DNA of 64,000 nt from Nitratireductor kimnyeongensis (GCF_019891395.1 NZ_CP078143.1:2617001-2681000), one strand, 5' to 3'; positions 36,873 through 47,343 are shown, numbered from the stretch's first letter. The notes: a model not told the origin generated them from the sequence alone. Numbers and translations: made by a program.

Positions 36873-38311
36873 TGGAAATCCAGTCTCCACAGTTCAAACA
36901 GAAGGCGCGCAAGGCGATTGCCGATGAGCAATTGCAGCGCGCCATGGGCAAGGCGAAGATCGGTTTCGTCGGCAAGCGAAAGAAAGCGGTCGATGCACTT
37001 CCGGAATTCGAGGATCTTCGCTCTTCGGCCCGCGCCATCAAGGATCACACGCTCGAACATCTCGATCTCTATCTGGAAGCCTATGAGCGCAAGGTGATTG
37101 CCTCGGGCGGCCAGGTGCATTGGGCCGAAACGGCCGAGGATGCCCGACAGGCGGTTCTCAGCATCTGTCGCGCGGCGGGCGCACGAACCGTCACCAAGGG
37201 CAAGTCGATGATCACCGAGGAGATCGCACTCAACGATTTCCTTGAGAAGGAAGGTGTCCGACCGGTCGAGACCGATCTTGGCGAATACATCATCCAGCTG
37301 CGCGGCGAACATCCAAGCCACATCATCGGCCCGGCCCTGCATCTGAACAAGGAGCAGGTGGAGGAGGATTTCCGTCGCGTTCACACCGAGCTCCCGGCGG
37401 GGCGCGATCTTTCGCAGCCCGAGTCCCTTCTCGGTGAAGCACGGCATATCCTGCGCCCGCAATATTTTCAGGCCGATGTCGGCATCACCGGCGCGAATTT
37501 CCTTGTCGCCGAAACCGGCACATCCATCATCGTCACCAATGAGGGCAATGGCGATCTCACGCAGACGCTGCCGCGCGTTCACATTGTCGTTGCCTCCATC
37601 GAAAAGGTCGTGCCGACGCTGGAGGACGCGAGCCAGATTCTGCGCGTGCTTGCCCGCTCGGCCACCGGTCAGGACATGAGCGTCTACACCACGCTCTCCA
37701 CCGGCGCGCGCCGCCCGGAGGATCCCGACGGGCCGGACGAATATCACGTCATCCTGCTCGACAATGGCCGCTCTTCCATGCTTGGCACGGAGTTCCACGA
37801 GATGCTGCGCTGCATCCGCTGCGGCGCGTGCATGAACCATTGTCCCGTCTATCACGCGGTTGGCGGTCATGCCTATGGCTGGGTCTATCCGGGGCCGATG
37901 GGCTCGGTGCTCACGCCCTCGCTCGTTGGCGTCGACAAGGCGGGGCATCTGCCCAACGCCTCCACCTTCTGCGGGCGCTGCGAATCCGTTTGTCCCATGC
38001 AAATCCCGCTTCCGCGCATGATGCGGCATTGGCGCGAACGCGAGTTCGAGCGCGGGCTCAATCCGGCGACCCAGCGTTTCGGCCTCGGTTTCTGGGCCTT
38101 CTTCGCCCGCCGGCCAAGGCTTTATCGTTTTGCCACGTCGATGGCGATCCCGGCGCTTTCCGGCCTTGCAGGGCGGGGACGATGGTTCCGCTCGCTCCCC
38201 TTTGCCGGGGGCTGGACCCGACACCGCGATCTTCCAGCGCCTGAGAGCCGCACCTTCATGCAGCAATGGCGCGACCGCGAGACCTTGAAGCAGGGAGGGA
38301 CGTCAGCATGA
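36872..38311 (+). CDS. lutB: lactate utilisation protein B (LUD domain plus ferredoxin clusters)
   Basis: 479 aa. LUD domain (residues about 60-300; AETGTSIIVTNEGNGDL is its hallmark), then two 4Fe-4S motifs CIRCGACMNHCPVY and CGRCESVCPMQIP, and a C-terminal DUF3390-like tail. Electron-transfer core of the LutABC complex. ATG shares a base with the lutA stop. Confidence 0.95.
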   Translation: MEIQSPQFKQKARKAIADEQLQRAMGKAKIGFVGKRKKAVDALPEFEDLRSSARAIKDHTLEHLDLYLEAYERKVIASGGQVHWAETAEDARQAVLSICRAAGARTVTKGKSMITEEIALNDFLEKEGVRPVETDLGEYIIQLRGEHPSHIIGPALHLNKEQVEEDFRRVHTELPAGRDLSQPESLLGEARHILRPQYFQADVGITGANFLVAETGTSIIVTNEGNGDLTQTLPRVHIVVASIEKVVPTLEDASQILRVLARSATGQDMSVYTTLSTGARRPEDPDGPDEYHVILLDNGRSSMLGTEFHEMLRCIRCGACMNHCPVYHAVGGHAYGWVYPGPMGSVLTPSLVGVDKAGHLPNASTFCGRCESVCPMQIPLPRMMRHWREREFERGLNPATQRFGLGFWAFFARRPRLYRFATSMAIPALSGLAGRGRWFRSLPFAGGWTRHRDLPAPESRTFMQQWRDRETLKQGGTSA

Positions 38312-38982
38312 GCGGGCGCGAGGCCATTCTTGGCAAGCTGCGGGCGGCAGCGTCCGTTTCCACCGATGACGCAGCACGGCGCGAAGCCGTCGGAATGCGC
38401 TTGGCAAAAGCGCCGCGCGGGCTCATTCCGGCGCGCGGGCAGGTGGATGGCGAAGAGCGGATTGCACTTTTCTGCCGCATGGCCGAGGCCGTCACAGCCA
38501 CGGTAGAGCGCGTCGAAACCGCTGATGATGTACCGAAATCTGTGACCAATTACCTGCGCTCCAAGAATCTCGCCCCCTCCGTTCGCATGGGTGACGACAG
38601 ACGCCTGAAGCGCATGGACTGGGCCAGCCAGAAATCATTGGAGGTGAAGCGCGGACGGGCAGAACCCGAGGATGAAGTCGGTGTGAGCCACGCATTTGCT
38701 GCTGTCGCGGAAACGGGCACCGTTGCCCTTCCATCGGGTAGGGAGAATCCGACCACGGTCAATTTCGTGCCTGATCACCACATCATCGTCATTGACGCAA
38801 AGGACATTGCCGGTGATCTTGAGACGGTGATTTCGCGCCTCAGGCGCAAATTTGGCAGAGGTGAAATGCCGAGACTGTTGAACCTGATCACCGGACCATC
38901 GCGCTCGGGTGACATCGAGCAAACCATGCTGCTCGGAGCGCATGGGCCGCGCGCGCTGCATCTCATCGTCGTCGACGGGTGA
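38308..38982 (+). CDS. lutC: lactate utilisation protein C (LUD domain)
   Basis: 224 aa, single LUD domain (AFAAVAETGTVALPSG; VNFVPDHHIIVIDAKDI). Third part of the L-lactate oxidising complex. ATG 38308 overlaps the lutB stop (ATGA) and has GGGAGGG upstream; an in-frame ATG at 38266 lies inside lutB and is less likely. Ends 3 nt before the phosphatase gene. Confidence 0.93.
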   Translation: MSGREAILGKLRAAASVSTDDAARREAVGMRLAKAPRGLIPARGQVDGEERIALFCRMAEAVTATVERVETADDVPKSVTNYLRSKNLAPSVRMGDDRRLKRMDWASQKSLEVKRGRAEPEDEVGVSHAFAAVAETGTVALPSGRENPTTVNFVPDHHIIVIDAKDIAGDLETVISRLRRKFGRGEMPRLLNLITGPSRSGDIEQTMLLGAHGPRALHLIVVDG

Positions 38983-38985
38983 CAA

Positions 38986-39726
38986 ATGGTCGTTGGGGTC
39001 TCATATGATGAGGCTGCGACGCCCCCTGGCATGCGGCTTTATGCGGTTGGTGACATTCATGGTCGCCACGATCTGCTGGCTGCAATGCATGCGCGGATCA
39101 TGGAGGAGATTCTCCACGATCGCCCTGCGGACTGGCGTGTCGTCTATCTGGGAGATTATGTCGACCGCGGCGCCAATTCACGCGGCGTGATCGAATATCT
39201 AGCCGGTCAGCGCGAGCGCGATCCGCGTGTCATCGCGTTGGTCGGCAACCATGATCTGGGTTTCCTCGATTTCCTGTCGAACCCCGACCCGTACGGCTTG
39301 TTCGCCTGCAATGGCGGGTTCGAAACGGCGCTTTCCTATAATGTCGAGATCGATCTTACATCGCGCGAGAGAATGATGCCCGGGCATGCGGCCCTCGTTC
39401 AAGCAGTGCCGCAGCGCCATAAAGCATTTCTGGCCACACTGCCTTACTCAGTGTCATTCGGTGATTTTTTCTTCTGCCACGCGGGCATTCGCCCTGGTGT
39501 TGCTCTTGATGCCCAAGCGGCGGACGATCTCGTCTGGATCAGGCGCGAGTTCCACAGATTCGAGGGGCTGCATCCCAAATTGATCGTGCATGGTCACACG
39601 CCAGTTGGTGCGCCGGAGCTCCTTGAGAACCGGATCAATCTCGACACTGGCGCATGGCACAGTGGTCGGCTGTCGGCGATTCGAATGGAAGGCCGGGAAA
39701 AGAGATTGATCGAGGTCGCCTGCTGA
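38986..39726 (+). CDS. PPP-family metallophosphoesterase (serine/threonine phosphatase-like)
   Basis: 246 aa. All PPP metal and catalytic motifs are present: GDIHGRHD, GDYVDRG, GNHDLG, CHAG and HGHTP. Such proteins dephosphorylate proteins or diadenosine polyphosphates; specificity cannot be read. It starts 3 nt after lutC and may be read through from it, though a functional link to lactate is not evident. Confidence 0.9.
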   Translation: MVVGVSYDEAATPPGMRLYAVGDIHGRHDLLAAMHARIMEEILHDRPADWRVVYLGDYVDRGANSRGVIEYLAGQRERDPRVIALVGNHDLGFLDFLSNPDPYGLFACNGGFETALSYNVEIDLTSRERMMPGHAALVQAVPQRHKAFLATLPYSVSFGDFFFCHAGIRPGVALDAQAADDLVWIRREFHRFEGLHPKLIVHGHTPVGAPELLENRINLDTGAWHSGRLSAIRMEGREKRLIEVAC

Positions 39727-39759
39727 TGGCAGGTGCCTTGATGGTACGAATGCCTGAAC

Positions 39760-40047
39760 CTAGTCGACGGCGGCCGAAATGCCGTAACCGTCCACGGGAT
39801 GGTGATCACCGGAAGCGCCGGCCGAAAGAAGCCTTGCACCGATCAGCGTGAACGCAGAAACAGTGATGAGAAACACGACAGTTGCACGCCCGATTGTCAT
39901 CCGACCAAAAGTCCCTTGAAGGTCAACAAGCGCGGCTCCCCATGCCGCGCAGGCTGCAATAAACACAAACAGCTTAAGATTGAAACAATTTATATGCCAA
40001 TACTCACATTGTTTGTGACTAACACCGGAAAAGGTGGAAATGGCCAT
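39760..40047 (-). CDS. hypothetical small membrane protein
   Basis: Leftward ORF of up to 95 aa with two hydrophobic stretches (FVFIAACAAWGAALV and ATVVFLITVSAFTLIGARLL). The full-length start would overlap the divergent gene at 40040; ATG 39900 with AAGGGA upstream gives a 46-aa single-helix form. Unrecognised, and possibly not translated. It fills the 313-nt gap between the phosphatase and the next gene. Confidence 0.35.
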   Translation of the reverse strand: MAISTFSGVSHKQCEYWHINCFNLKLFVFIAACAAWGAALVDLQGTFGRMTIGRATVVFLITVSAFTLIGARLLSAGASGDHHPVDGYGISAAVD

Positions 40048-40690
40048 GGCACTTCAAAACCGCGTCTCGCCATTCGGTCAGCTGGTTGCAACCCAGGCGC
40101 GCGGTGCTTTTACCGGCAATCGCGGCGTGCTCCATGATCCCGACACGAAAACGCTTCTGCGCCGCCGTTGGACGACCAAGGCTTGGATCATCTGCGTTTG
40201 TGAATTCCGGGGGCGCCGTCGTGAAGTCATGGGGCGAAACAGCCCCAAAGGCCGGGCCGGGTGGACGGAACTTTTCTTTCTCGATGAGGTGACAGCCCTT
40301 GCTGCGGGCCACCGTCCCTGCTTCTTCTGCCGACGCGAGGCGGCAATGGATTTTCTGTCCTCCGTGCGCGAAGTGATGAAAGATCAGGCGTTGAAGGCCC
40401 CCGATGTCGACGAAATTCTTCATGGGCAACGACTTGCCGCCACAGGCAAAACACAACCCATTGCTGCAGAGACGCTGCGGGATCTGCCCGACGGCTCCAT
40501 GATAGCGTTGGCAGAGCAGGCTTATGCGCTGCGCGGTGGAGCACTGTATGAGTGGCGCTCCGAAGGCTATGGAAGCGCCCTTTCACCGGAAATTGTTCCG
40601 CCGGTTGTCCAACTGCTTACGCCAGCCTTGACCGTTTCGGCGCTGCGCCAGGGTTATTCCCCGGTTTGGCATGCAAGCATCGGCTCTTGA
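40040..40690 (+). CDS. conserved hypothetical protein with CxxC pair
   Basis: 216 aa, soluble, no signal peptide. I do not recognise a named family. The most notable motif is [13 protein letters not shown] near residue 98, a CxxC that could bind metal, and an N-terminal basic patch ([10 protein letters not shown]). ATG 40040 is chosen because GGAAAAGG lies 5 nt upstream; GTG 40034 is also possible. It lies 31 nt before rsmE. Confidence 0.75.
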   Translation: MAMALQNRVSPFGQLVATQARGAFTGNRGVLHDPDTKTLLRRRWTTKAWIICVCEFRGRRREVMGRNSPKGRAGWTELFFLDEVTALAAGHRPCFFCRREAAMDFLSSVREVMKDQALKAPDVDEILHGQRLAATGKTQPIAAETLRDLPDGSMIALAEQAYALRGGALYEWRSEGYGSALSPEIVPPVVQLLTPALTVSALRQGYSPVWHASIGS

Positions 40691-40721
40691 CGCGGCAACA
40701 TTGATCCACCATCAGACCGGC

Positions 40722-41459
40722 ATGCGTGCAAACTATAAACTACAGCGGCTGTTCATTGATTCCACCCTGGCCCCCGGGGCCGAGGTAGAGACCAGCCGGG
40801 AACAGGCACACTACCTGACCAATGTCCTGCGCATGCGCGAAGGCGGTGAAGTGCTCGTTTTCAACGGTCGCGACGGCGAGTGGCATGCTGAACTGATAGC
40901 GGCCAACCGCAAGGCGGTTCGTCTGCGCATGACCAGTCAGGCGCGTCCCCAGACGCCCCATCCCGACCTTCTTTACTGTTTTGCTCCCCTGAAGAAGGGA
41001 CGGCTCGACTATCTCGTGCAGAAGGCTGTTGAAATGGGGGCGGGGTGCCTACAACCTGTCATCACACAGCACACTCAGGTGGCAAAGCCTGGCACCCAGC
41101 GCCTCCAATCCAATGTGATGGAAGCGGCAGAACAATGCGGCATATTGGCCGTGCCTGAAGTGCTCGAGCCGGTGAAGCTGGACCGGCTTTTGACCGAATG
41201 GGAGCCGGATCGTCGTCTGATCTTCTGCGATGAGGATGCCGCAACCAACAATCCGATGACGGCCCTTGCGGCTGTGCAAGAGAAGAAATTGGCGCTGCTG
41301 GTCGGCCCCGAAGGCGGGTTTTCTGATGCGGAACGCAAGCAGTTGCGTGCTTTACCGTTCGTGACCCCTATTCCGCTCGGACCCCGCATCCTGCGGGCCG
41401 ACACCGCTGCAGTGGCGGCCCTCGCCGTCATTCAAGCGTGCGCAGGAGACTGGGATTGA
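40722..41459 (+). CDS. rsmE: 16S rRNA (uracil1498-N3)-methyltransferase RsmE
   Basis: 245-aa SPOUT-class methyltransferase. N-terminal PUA-like domain ([20 protein letters not shown]) and C-terminal knot with [13 protein letters not shown] and [16 protein letters not shown], the RsmE signature. It modifies U1498 of 16S rRNA using S-adenosylmethionine. ATG 40722 gives family length; upstream codons to 40671 overlap the previous gene. rsmE next to gshA is a common rhizobial arrangement. Confidence 0.94.
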   Translation: MRANYKLQRLFIDSTLAPGAEVETSREQAHYLTNVLRMREGGEVLVFNGRDGEWHAELIAANRKAVRLRMTSQARPQTPHPDLLYCFAPLKKGRLDYLVQKAVEMGAGCLQPVITQHTQVAKPGTQRLQSNVMEAAEQCGILAVPEVLEPVKLDRLLTEWEPDRRLIFCDEDAATNNPMTALAAVQEKKLALLVGPEGGFSDAERKQLRALPFVTPIPLGPRILRADTAAVAALAVIQACAGDWD

Positions 41460-41584
41460 GTTTTTCACATCAAGTTTGGTTGACGCTACAATCAGCAATT
41501 CTTACTTGAAGCGAATTGTTTGAATGTCCATCAGTTCCTGATGGTTTGCTCTGGCATTTGGCAGTCACGTGGCATCAGGTGACG

Positions 41585-41600
41585 TTCGCATAAATGCGAA
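41585..41600. promoter_or_regulatory. 16-bp palindrome upstream of gshA
   Basis: TTCGCAT-AA-ATGCGAA, a perfect inverted repeat of 7 bp arms with a 2-nt spacer, 63 nt before the gshA start. It looks like an operator for a dimeric regulator; I cannot name which. Confidence 0.5.
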
Positions 41601-41662
41601 TATAAGAAGGGTGGGGCGTCCTTTGCGTTCGCGCAGATGCATGGCGCTCTAGGAGGACGTAC

Positions 41663-43036
41663 ATGGCCCGTGACACAACCGACAATCGTCCAATCGAGGG
41701 GGTTGATGAACTCGTCGCCGATCTCGCCAAAGGCTGCAAGCCGAAGGATAAGTGGCGCATCGGCACCGAGCACGAGAAATTCCCCTTTTATGTCGACGGC
41801 AACCGGCCCGTTCCCTATGAGGGTGAGCGCGGCATCAAGGCGGTCCTTCAAGGCATGCAACGCGTCCTCGGTTGGGATGCAATCAATGATGATGGCAACA
41901 TCATCGGCCTGGTGGAGCCAACCGGGCAGGGGGCCATCTCGCTCGAGCCCGGTGGCCAGTTTGAGCTCTCCGGTGCACCACTGGAAACGCTCCATCAGAC
42001 CTGCCGCGAGGGCAACGCCCATCTCGCGCAACTGCGCGAGATTGCCGAGCCGCTCGGCATCCGCTTCCTGGGCCTGGGCGGCAGCCCGAAATGGACGCTT
42101 GCCGAAACGCCGCAAATGCCGAAATCGCGCTACAAGATCATGACCGCCTACATGCCGAAGGTCGGCACGCAAGGGCTCGACATGATGTACCGCACCTGCA
42201 CGATCCAGGTGAATCTCGACTTCGAGAGCGAAGCGGACATGCGCCGCAAGATGCAGGTGGCGCAGCGCCTGCAGCCGCTTTCCACCGCACTCTTCGCCAA
42301 TTCCCCCTTCACCGGCGGGCGGCTGAACGGTTACCAGTCCTGGCGCGGCGAAATCTGGCGTGACACCGACAATCAACGCTCTGGCCTGCTCCCCTTTGCA
42401 TTTTCCGAGCGCTTCGGCTTTGCCGATTATGTGGAGTGGGCGCTTGATGTGCCGATGTATTTCATCATCCGCGACGGGCGCTATCACGACTGCACCCACA
42501 TCACCTTCCGCCAGTTCATGGAAGGCGCGCTCAAGGACGAGGTGACAGACGGTCTACCGACTATCGGCGACTGGTCGAACCATCTCTCCACGCTCTTTCC
42601 CGATGTGCGCCTCAAGCGATTTCTTGAAATGCGCGGCGCCGATGGCGGGCCATGGCGGCGTATCTGCGCACTGCCGGCCTTCTGGGTGGGGCTGCTCTAT
42701 GATCAGACGGCGCTCGACGCTGCCCACGACCTCACCGCCGATTGGTCTTTTGAAGAAGTGAATGCCATGCGCACCACCGTCCCGAAAGAGGGGCTTGCCA
42801 CGCGCTTCCGCAATCACGACCTGCGCGAGATCGCCCGCGAGGTTCTTGCCATTTCGCGCAAGGGGCTCACTGCGCGTAAGCGTCTCAACTCGGAGGGCTA
42901 TGACGAGGCAAGCTTCCTGAGCCCACTTGACGAGGTCGTCGCGCGTGGAACCACCAGTGCACAAGAGCTGGCCAACGCCTTCAATACACGCTGGGACGGT
43001 TCCATCGAGCCGGTGTTCCTAGAACAGGCCTATTAG
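41663..43036 (+). CDS. gshA: glutamate-cysteine ligase (plant/alphaproteobacterial type)
   Basis: 457 aa. Group 3 GshA, related to plant enzymes rather than E. coli GshA. Landmarks are WRIGTEHEKFPFYVDG, the SLEPGGQFELSG substrate loop, MYRTCTIQVNLDF, and the C-terminal QELANAFNTRWDGSIEP. It makes gamma-glutamylcysteine, the first step of glutathione synthesis. AGGAGG precedes the start. Monocistronic. Confidence 0.96.
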   Translation: MARDTTDNRPIEGVDELVADLAKGCKPKDKWRIGTEHEKFPFYVDGNRPVPYEGERGIKAVLQGMQRVLGWDAINDDGNIIGLVEPTGQGAISLEPGGQFELSGAPLETLHQTCREGNAHLAQLREIAEPLGIRFLGLGGSPKWTLAETPQMPKSRYKIMTAYMPKVGTQGLDMMYRTCTIQVNLDFESEADMRRKMQVAQRLQPLSTALFANSPFTGGRLNGYQSWRGEIWRDTDNQRSGLLPFAFSERFGFADYVEWALDVPMYFIIRDGRYHDCTHITFRQFMEGALKDEVTDGLPTIGDWSNHLSTLFPDVRLKRFLEMRGADGGPWRRICALPAFWVGLLYDQTALDAAHDLTADWSFEEVNAMRTTVPKEGLATRFRNHDLREIAREVLAISRKGLTARKRLNSEGYDEASFLSPLDEVVARGTTSAQELANAFNTRWDGSIEPVFLEQAY

Positions 43037-43139
43037 GCATCCTCTCAAGGCAGCGAAGACAAAGCGGATTTGTCGGGTTATCTTTCTGAAACATTGGTCC
43101 GATACTTGCTCGGCGACGATTGATTGAAGGAGAATACTC

Positions 43140-44048
43140 ATGCTTCCGCTGTTCGAGATGCTCAACAATGCCGGTGAGGGGAACGGCGTCGATCAGATCG
43201 CCAGACAGTTCGGCATTTCACAGGAACAGGCGCAGGAGGCCATGGAAGCATTGCTTCCTGCATTCAGCCAGGGTTTGAAGCGCAATGTCTCCGATCCACA
43301 CGGGGCGGGCAACTTTCTTGGTGCGCTGGCATCCGGCCAACATGCGAAATATTTTGAGGATGCAGCCAATGCGTTCTCGCAGCAGGGCGTGGCGGAAGGC
43401 AATGGTATTCTGGGCCATCTCTTCGGCTCAAAAGATGTCAGCCGAGCCGTGGCAAGCCATGCCGCCCAGTCGACGGGCCTTGGCCAGGACATGCTCAAAC
43501 AGATGCTTCCGGTGATAGCCTCCATGCTGATGGGTGGACTTTTCAAGCAGTCGACAGGCCAAATGCAAGGTGTCCGACCGCCTCAAGGCCAGGCTGGCGG
43601 CGGCGGGATGCTGGGGGATCTCATGGAGCAGATGATGCGCCAGATGGGACAGCCGCAGTCCGGCGTCAAGCCGCAAGGGCCAGGGCCATCGGGCATGAGC
43701 CCATCCGACAATCCACTGGGGCAAATTCTGGAAGGCATGTTCGGTGGTGGTGCGGGTGGCGCAGCAGGGCGTTCAGCGCCTTCCGGCAGCCAGAGCGATA
43801 ATCCATTGGGGCAGATTTTCGATCAGTTCCTGCGCGGTGGGCAGGGGGCGGAACAGGCTGAGCCGCAGCGCCGCCAAGCACCGCAACCGGAGCCCACAAG
43901 CGATCAGGGCAGTGGCCGCCAGGGCAATCCCTATGACGACCTTTTTGGACAAATGTTCGAGACCGGCCGTAAAACGCGCGACGACTATGAGCGGGGCGTG
44001 GAGAATATCTTCGAGCAATTCCGTCAGGGCATGGAACGGCGCCGATAA
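43140..44048 (+). CDS. DUF937-domain protein
   Basis: 302 aa. Residues about 1-150 are a DUF937 helical repeat domain (LPLFEMLNNAGEGNGVDQIA; GILGHLFGSKDVSRAVASHA); the rest is a low-complexity Gly/Gln/Pro-rich tail with two copies of a DNPLGQI(L/F) phrase. ATG follows AAGGAG. Function unknown; the family includes the E. coli YidB group. No signal peptide. Confidence 0.83.
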   Translation: MLPLFEMLNNAGEGNGVDQIARQFGISQEQAQEAMEALLPAFSQGLKRNVSDPHGAGNFLGALASGQHAKYFEDAANAFSQQGVAEGNGILGHLFGSKDVSRAVASHAAQSTGLGQDMLKQMLPVIASMLMGGLFKQSTGQMQGVRPPQGQAGGGGMLGDLMEQMMRQMGQPQSGVKPQGPGPSGMSPSDNPLGQILEGMFGGGAGGAAGRSAPSGSQSDNPLGQIFDQFLRGGQGAEQAEPQRRQAPQPEPTSDQGSGRQGNPYDDLFGQMFETGRKTRDDYERGVENIFEQFRQGMERRR

Positions 44049-44151
44049 GCTTTGCACCACAGCGGATTTCCTGTTGTGCAAGGCAGGTCTCTGTCTTTTT
44101 CTGCTCCCTCGTCTGCGCTAAAATCTGGCATTCTTCAGGGGATGAACCCGG

Positions 44152-44778
44152 ATGTACTGCCCACCCGCCTTTCGAGAGGAAGAGTTGCCCGCGCTTCACG
44201 ATCTGATGCGTGCGGTGCGGCTTGCCAATGTCGTGACTTCCGGTACCAGTGGGCTTCATGCAAGCCCTCTGCCGCTGTTTCTTGATGAGACCGATGGCCC
44301 ATATGGCGCGCTCTATGGTCATCTCGCGCGCGCCAACGAGCAGTGGAAAGACACGCCGACGGGTGAGGCCTTGGCCATCTTCATGGGATCCGACGCTTAT
44401 GTCACCCCGTCCTGGTATGCCTCGAAGAAAGAACACGGGAAGGTCGTGCCCACCTGGAATTACACCGTGGTTCAGGCGCGCGGGCCGATTGAATTCTTCG
44501 AGGATGAGGGGAGACTGCGCGGTGTGGTGGAACGTTTGACGTCTTTGCATGAAGCGGGTCGTCCGGAAATCTGGTCTGTCTCCGATGCGCCTGAAAAATT
44601 CATCAAGGGTCAGTTGCGCGGCATTGTCGGCCTGCGTCTTGCCATCACGAGCCTTGAGGGCAAGCGCAAGATGAGCCAGAATCGTAGCGCCGCCGATAGG
44701 GCAGGTGTCGCCGCGGGGCTTTCCGCGAGCGCGCGTCCGGGCGAACGGCTTGCGGCAGCGGAGATACCGCAGGGCTGA
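44152..44778 (+). CDS. PaiB-like FMN-binding negative regulator family protein
   Basis: 208 aa, PaiB family. The FMN-binding split-barrel hallmarks are present: ANVVTSGTSGLHASPLPLFL, then GSDAYVTPSWYASKKEHGKV and PTWNYTVVQARG. The family was named from Bacillus subtilis PaiB; its mechanism remains unclear and most members are probably flavin-dependent. C-terminal tail is Arg/Ala-rich. Start choice rests on the conserved YCPPAF N-terminus. Confidence 0.88.
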   Translation: MYCPPAFREEELPALHDLMRAVRLANVVTSGTSGLHASPLPLFLDETDGPYGALYGHLARANEQWKDTPTGEALAIFMGSDAYVTPSWYASKKEHGKVVPTWNYTVVQARGPIEFFEDEGRLRGVVERLTSLHEAGRPEIWSVSDAPEKFIKGQLRGIVGLRLAITSLEGKRKMSQNRSAADRAGVAAGLSASARPGERLAAAEIPQG

Positions 44779-44994
44779 TGCCGGCTTCCCGTTCAGGGTG
44801 AGACCCCTTGCCGCGATGGCAGCGCATTCGCGCCGTTTTGATTGACTCCGTGCATCCATGCTCCTATAAGCCCGGCCACGCTTGGGCCTTGCGTCCGGCG
44901 GCGCGTATTCGTGCCCTCGGTCGAGCCTTGAAAGCAAAGCTCCTGTTCATTGAAACAGAACTAAGAAGGGCCGCACTCCGCGGTATTAAAACAA

Positions 44995-45129
44995 ATGAAG
45001 CGTACATATCAGCCTTCCAAGATCGTCCGTAAACGTCGGCACGGTTTCCGTGCGCGCATGGCCACCAAAGGCGGCCGTCGCGTGATTGCAGCCCGCCGCA
45101 ATCGCGGCCGCAAGCGGCTGTCCGCATAA
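44995..45129 (+). CDS. rpmH: 50S ribosomal protein L34
   Basis: 44 aa: [20 protein letters not shown] and onward to [11 protein letters not shown]. Complete, highly basic and at family length. It heads the conserved rpmH-rnpA-yidC cluster; in most bacteria this lies near the replication origin, though not always in alphaproteobacteria. Confidence 0.98.
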   Translation: MKRTYQPSKIVRKRRHGFRARMATKGGRRVIAARRNRGRKRLSA

Positions 45130-45152
45130 GGTTCGGAGGCGAGGCCGGAAAG

Positions 45153-45533
45153 ATGACGGACCGGCCAGCCGTCCCACCCCCGGCGCGTCTGAAGAAGCGT
45201 GCCGAGTTTCTGGCCGTCCGTCGCGGTGAAAAGCGGCGTGGGCGGCTTTTTCTGCTGGAAGTGCTCGATCGCGGCGATCAGGACCCGCCACGGCTGGGCA
45301 TTACAGTCACGAAGAAAGTCGGCAACGCGGTGGTTCGAAACCGCGTGCGCCGGCGGCTCAAGGAAGCCTGCCGCCTCCATGCGGTGCACGACATGGCCGC
45401 CGGCAAGGATTATGTGATCGTGGCGCGGCGTTCTGTGCTTGATGCGCCGTTCGCCTCCCTAAAAGACGAGCTTTCCCGTCGCATTGGAGAAACCGATGCC
45501 GGGCGTGGAAAGGGCAAGGACATCGATGGATAA
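45153..45533 (+). CDS. rnpA: ribonuclease P protein component
   Basis: 126 aa, basic. The RNase P protein signature is [20 protein letters not shown] followed by [10 protein letters not shown]. It assists RNase P RNA in 5' tRNA maturation. ATG 45153 lies 24 nt after rpmH; the stop overlaps the yidC start by 8 nt, showing translational coupling. Confidence 0.97.
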   Translation: MTDRPAVPPPARLKKRAEFLAVRRGEKRRGRLFLLEVLDRGDQDPPRLGITVTKKVGNAVVRNRVRRRLKEACRLHAVHDMAAGKDYVIVARRSVLDAPFASLKDELSRRIGETDAGRGKGKDIDG

Positions 45534-47343
45534 CAATCGCAATTTTCTCATCACGATCGCGCTGTCCGTGTTGATCCTGACGCTCTGGCAGGTGTTCTAC
45601 ATGAACCCCCGGATCGAAGAGCAGCGCGAGGCGGCCCAGATTGAAGAACAGCAGGCAGCAGAAACGGCCCCGGCCACTGCGTCTTCGAGCGGTGAGAACA
45701 GCGATATACCTGCACCTTCTGGCGGCGAGGGTGCTGTGCCTGGCTCCGCCAACCCATCGGCTGCGCCACTTGACCGTGCCGCAGCCGTAGCCGGTAGCGC
45801 ACGTGTGAAGATCGAGACGCCGCGTATTTCCGGTTCGATCAATCTGACGGGTGCGCGTCTCGATGACCTGCTCCTCAAGGACTACCGGGTGACCGTTGAG
45901 AAGGATTCACCCAACATTCAGCTTCTGAACCCCTCGACTGGCCCTGATGGCTATTATGTTGAGACGGGTTACGTTGGTGGTGAGGCGGCCGGTACGTTGC
46001 CCGGTCCTTCGACCGAATGGACGCTTGCCGAAGGCGAAACGCTCACGCCGTCGAGCCCCGTCACGCTCTCCTACACCAATGAAAAGGGCCTGACTTTCCA
46101 GCGCACTTTCTCGGTCGACGAAAACTATATGTTCGCGGTCTCCGACACGGTGGAAAACGCCTCCGGTGCTGCCGTGGCACTGCGCAACTACGGCCGTACC
46201 ACCCGCATTGGGACGCCCCAGACCTCCGGCATCTACATCCTGCACGAAGGCCTGATCGGCGTGACCGGCGATGAGGGCTTGCAGGAAATCGACTATTCGG
46301 ATGTCGAAGAGGAAAAGCGCATTACACCTGCGAAATCCTCTGACGGCTGGCTTGGCATCACCGACAAATATTGGGCTGTGACCATGGTCCCGCAGAATGG
46401 CCGCGAGTTCCAGCCGCGCTACACCTATTCGGGCGACGGCAAGCAACGCTACCAGGCCGATTATCTGACCGACGAGATCACGGTTGACGATGGTGCTTCC
46501 GCCACCAGCGAGCTTATGGTGTTCGCCGGTGCCAAGGAGGTCAATGTCGTCGATGCTTATGAAGAAGACCGCGGCATCCGCCAGTTTGAACTTCTGATCG
46601 ACTGGGGCTGGTTCTACTTCATCACCAAGCCGATGTTCTATCTCATCGACTGGCTGTTCAAGCTGCTTGGCAATTTCGGCGTGGCCATCCTTGCAACCAC
46701 GGTCGTTGTGAAGCTCATCTTCTTCCCGCTCGCCAACAAGTCCTACAAGTCCATGGCGAACATGAAGAAGGTCCAGCCTGCCATGATGGAAATCCGCGAG
46801 AAATACGCGGATGACAAGATGAAGCAGCAGCAGGCGATGATGGAGCTCTACAAGAAAGAGAAGATCAATCCGATCGCCGGTTGCTGGCCGATCCTGATCC
46901 AGATTCCGGTCTTCTTCGCGCTCTACAAGGTGCTCTACGTCACCATCGAGATGCGACACGCGCCGTTCTTCGGCTGGATTCAGGACCTTTCGGCGCCCGA
47001 TCCCACGTCGCTCTTCAACCTGTTCGGCCTGTTGCCTTATGACGTGCCATCATTCTTGATGATTGGCGTGTGGCCGCTGATCATGGGCATCACAATGTTC
47101 CTGCAGATGCGCATGAACCCGACGCCGCCCGATCCCACGCAGGCTATGATCTTTAACTGGATGCCGGTTGTTTTCACCTTCATGCTGGCCACGTTCCCGG
47201 CAGGTCTGGTGATCTACTGGGCATGGAACAACTTCCTCTCGATTGTCCAGCAGGGTGTGATCATGAAGCGCCAGGGCGCCAAGATCGAACTCTGGGATAA
47301 TCTGGCAGGTCTGTTCAAGAAAAAGCCCAAACCGGCCGAATAG
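45526..47343 (+). CDS. yidC: membrane protein insertase YidC
   Basis: 605 aa. N-terminal anchor ([20 protein letters not shown]), a large periplasmic domain from about 90 to 350, then the conserved insertase core with the positively charged groove ([20 protein letters not shown]), [20 protein letters not shown] and the last helices ending in [12 protein letters not shown] 45526 overlaps rnpA. Inserts and folds inner-membrane proteins, alone or with Sec. A rho-independent terminator follows, so engB is not in the same transcript here. Confidence 0.98.
   Translation: MDNNRNFLITIALSVLILTLWQVFYMNPRIEEQREAAQIEEQQAAETAPATASSSGENSDIPAPSGGEGAVPGSANPSAAPLDRAAAVAGSARVKIETPRISGSINLTGARLDDLLLKDYRVTVEKDSPNIQLLNPSTGPDGYYVETGYVGGEAAGTLPGPSTEWTLAEGETLTPSSPVTLSYTNEKGLTFQRTFSVDENYMFAVSDTVENASGAAVALRNYGRTTRIGTPQTSGIYILHEGLIGVTGDEGLQEIDYSDVEEEKRITPAKSSDGWLGITDKYWAVTMVPQNGREFQPRYTYSGDGKQRYQADYLTDEITVDDGASATSELMVFAGAKEVNVVDAYEEDRGIRQFELLIDWGWFYFITKPMFYLIDWLFKLLGNFGVAILATTVVVKLIFFPLANKSYKSMANMKKVQPAMMEIREKYADDKMKQQQAMMELYKKEKINPIAGCWPILIQIPVFFALYKVLYVTIEMRHAPFFGWIQDLSAPDPTSLFNLFGLLPYDVPSFLMIGVWPLIMGITMFLQMRMNPTPPDPTQAMIFNWMPVVFTFMLATFPAGLVIYWAWNNFLSIVQQGVIMKRQGAKIELWDNLAGLFKKKPKPAE

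Noticed and set aside
36779..38266. 495-aa ORF opposite lutB
   Set aside because: Antisense shadow; lutB has all cluster motifs, overlaps and a ribosome-binding context.
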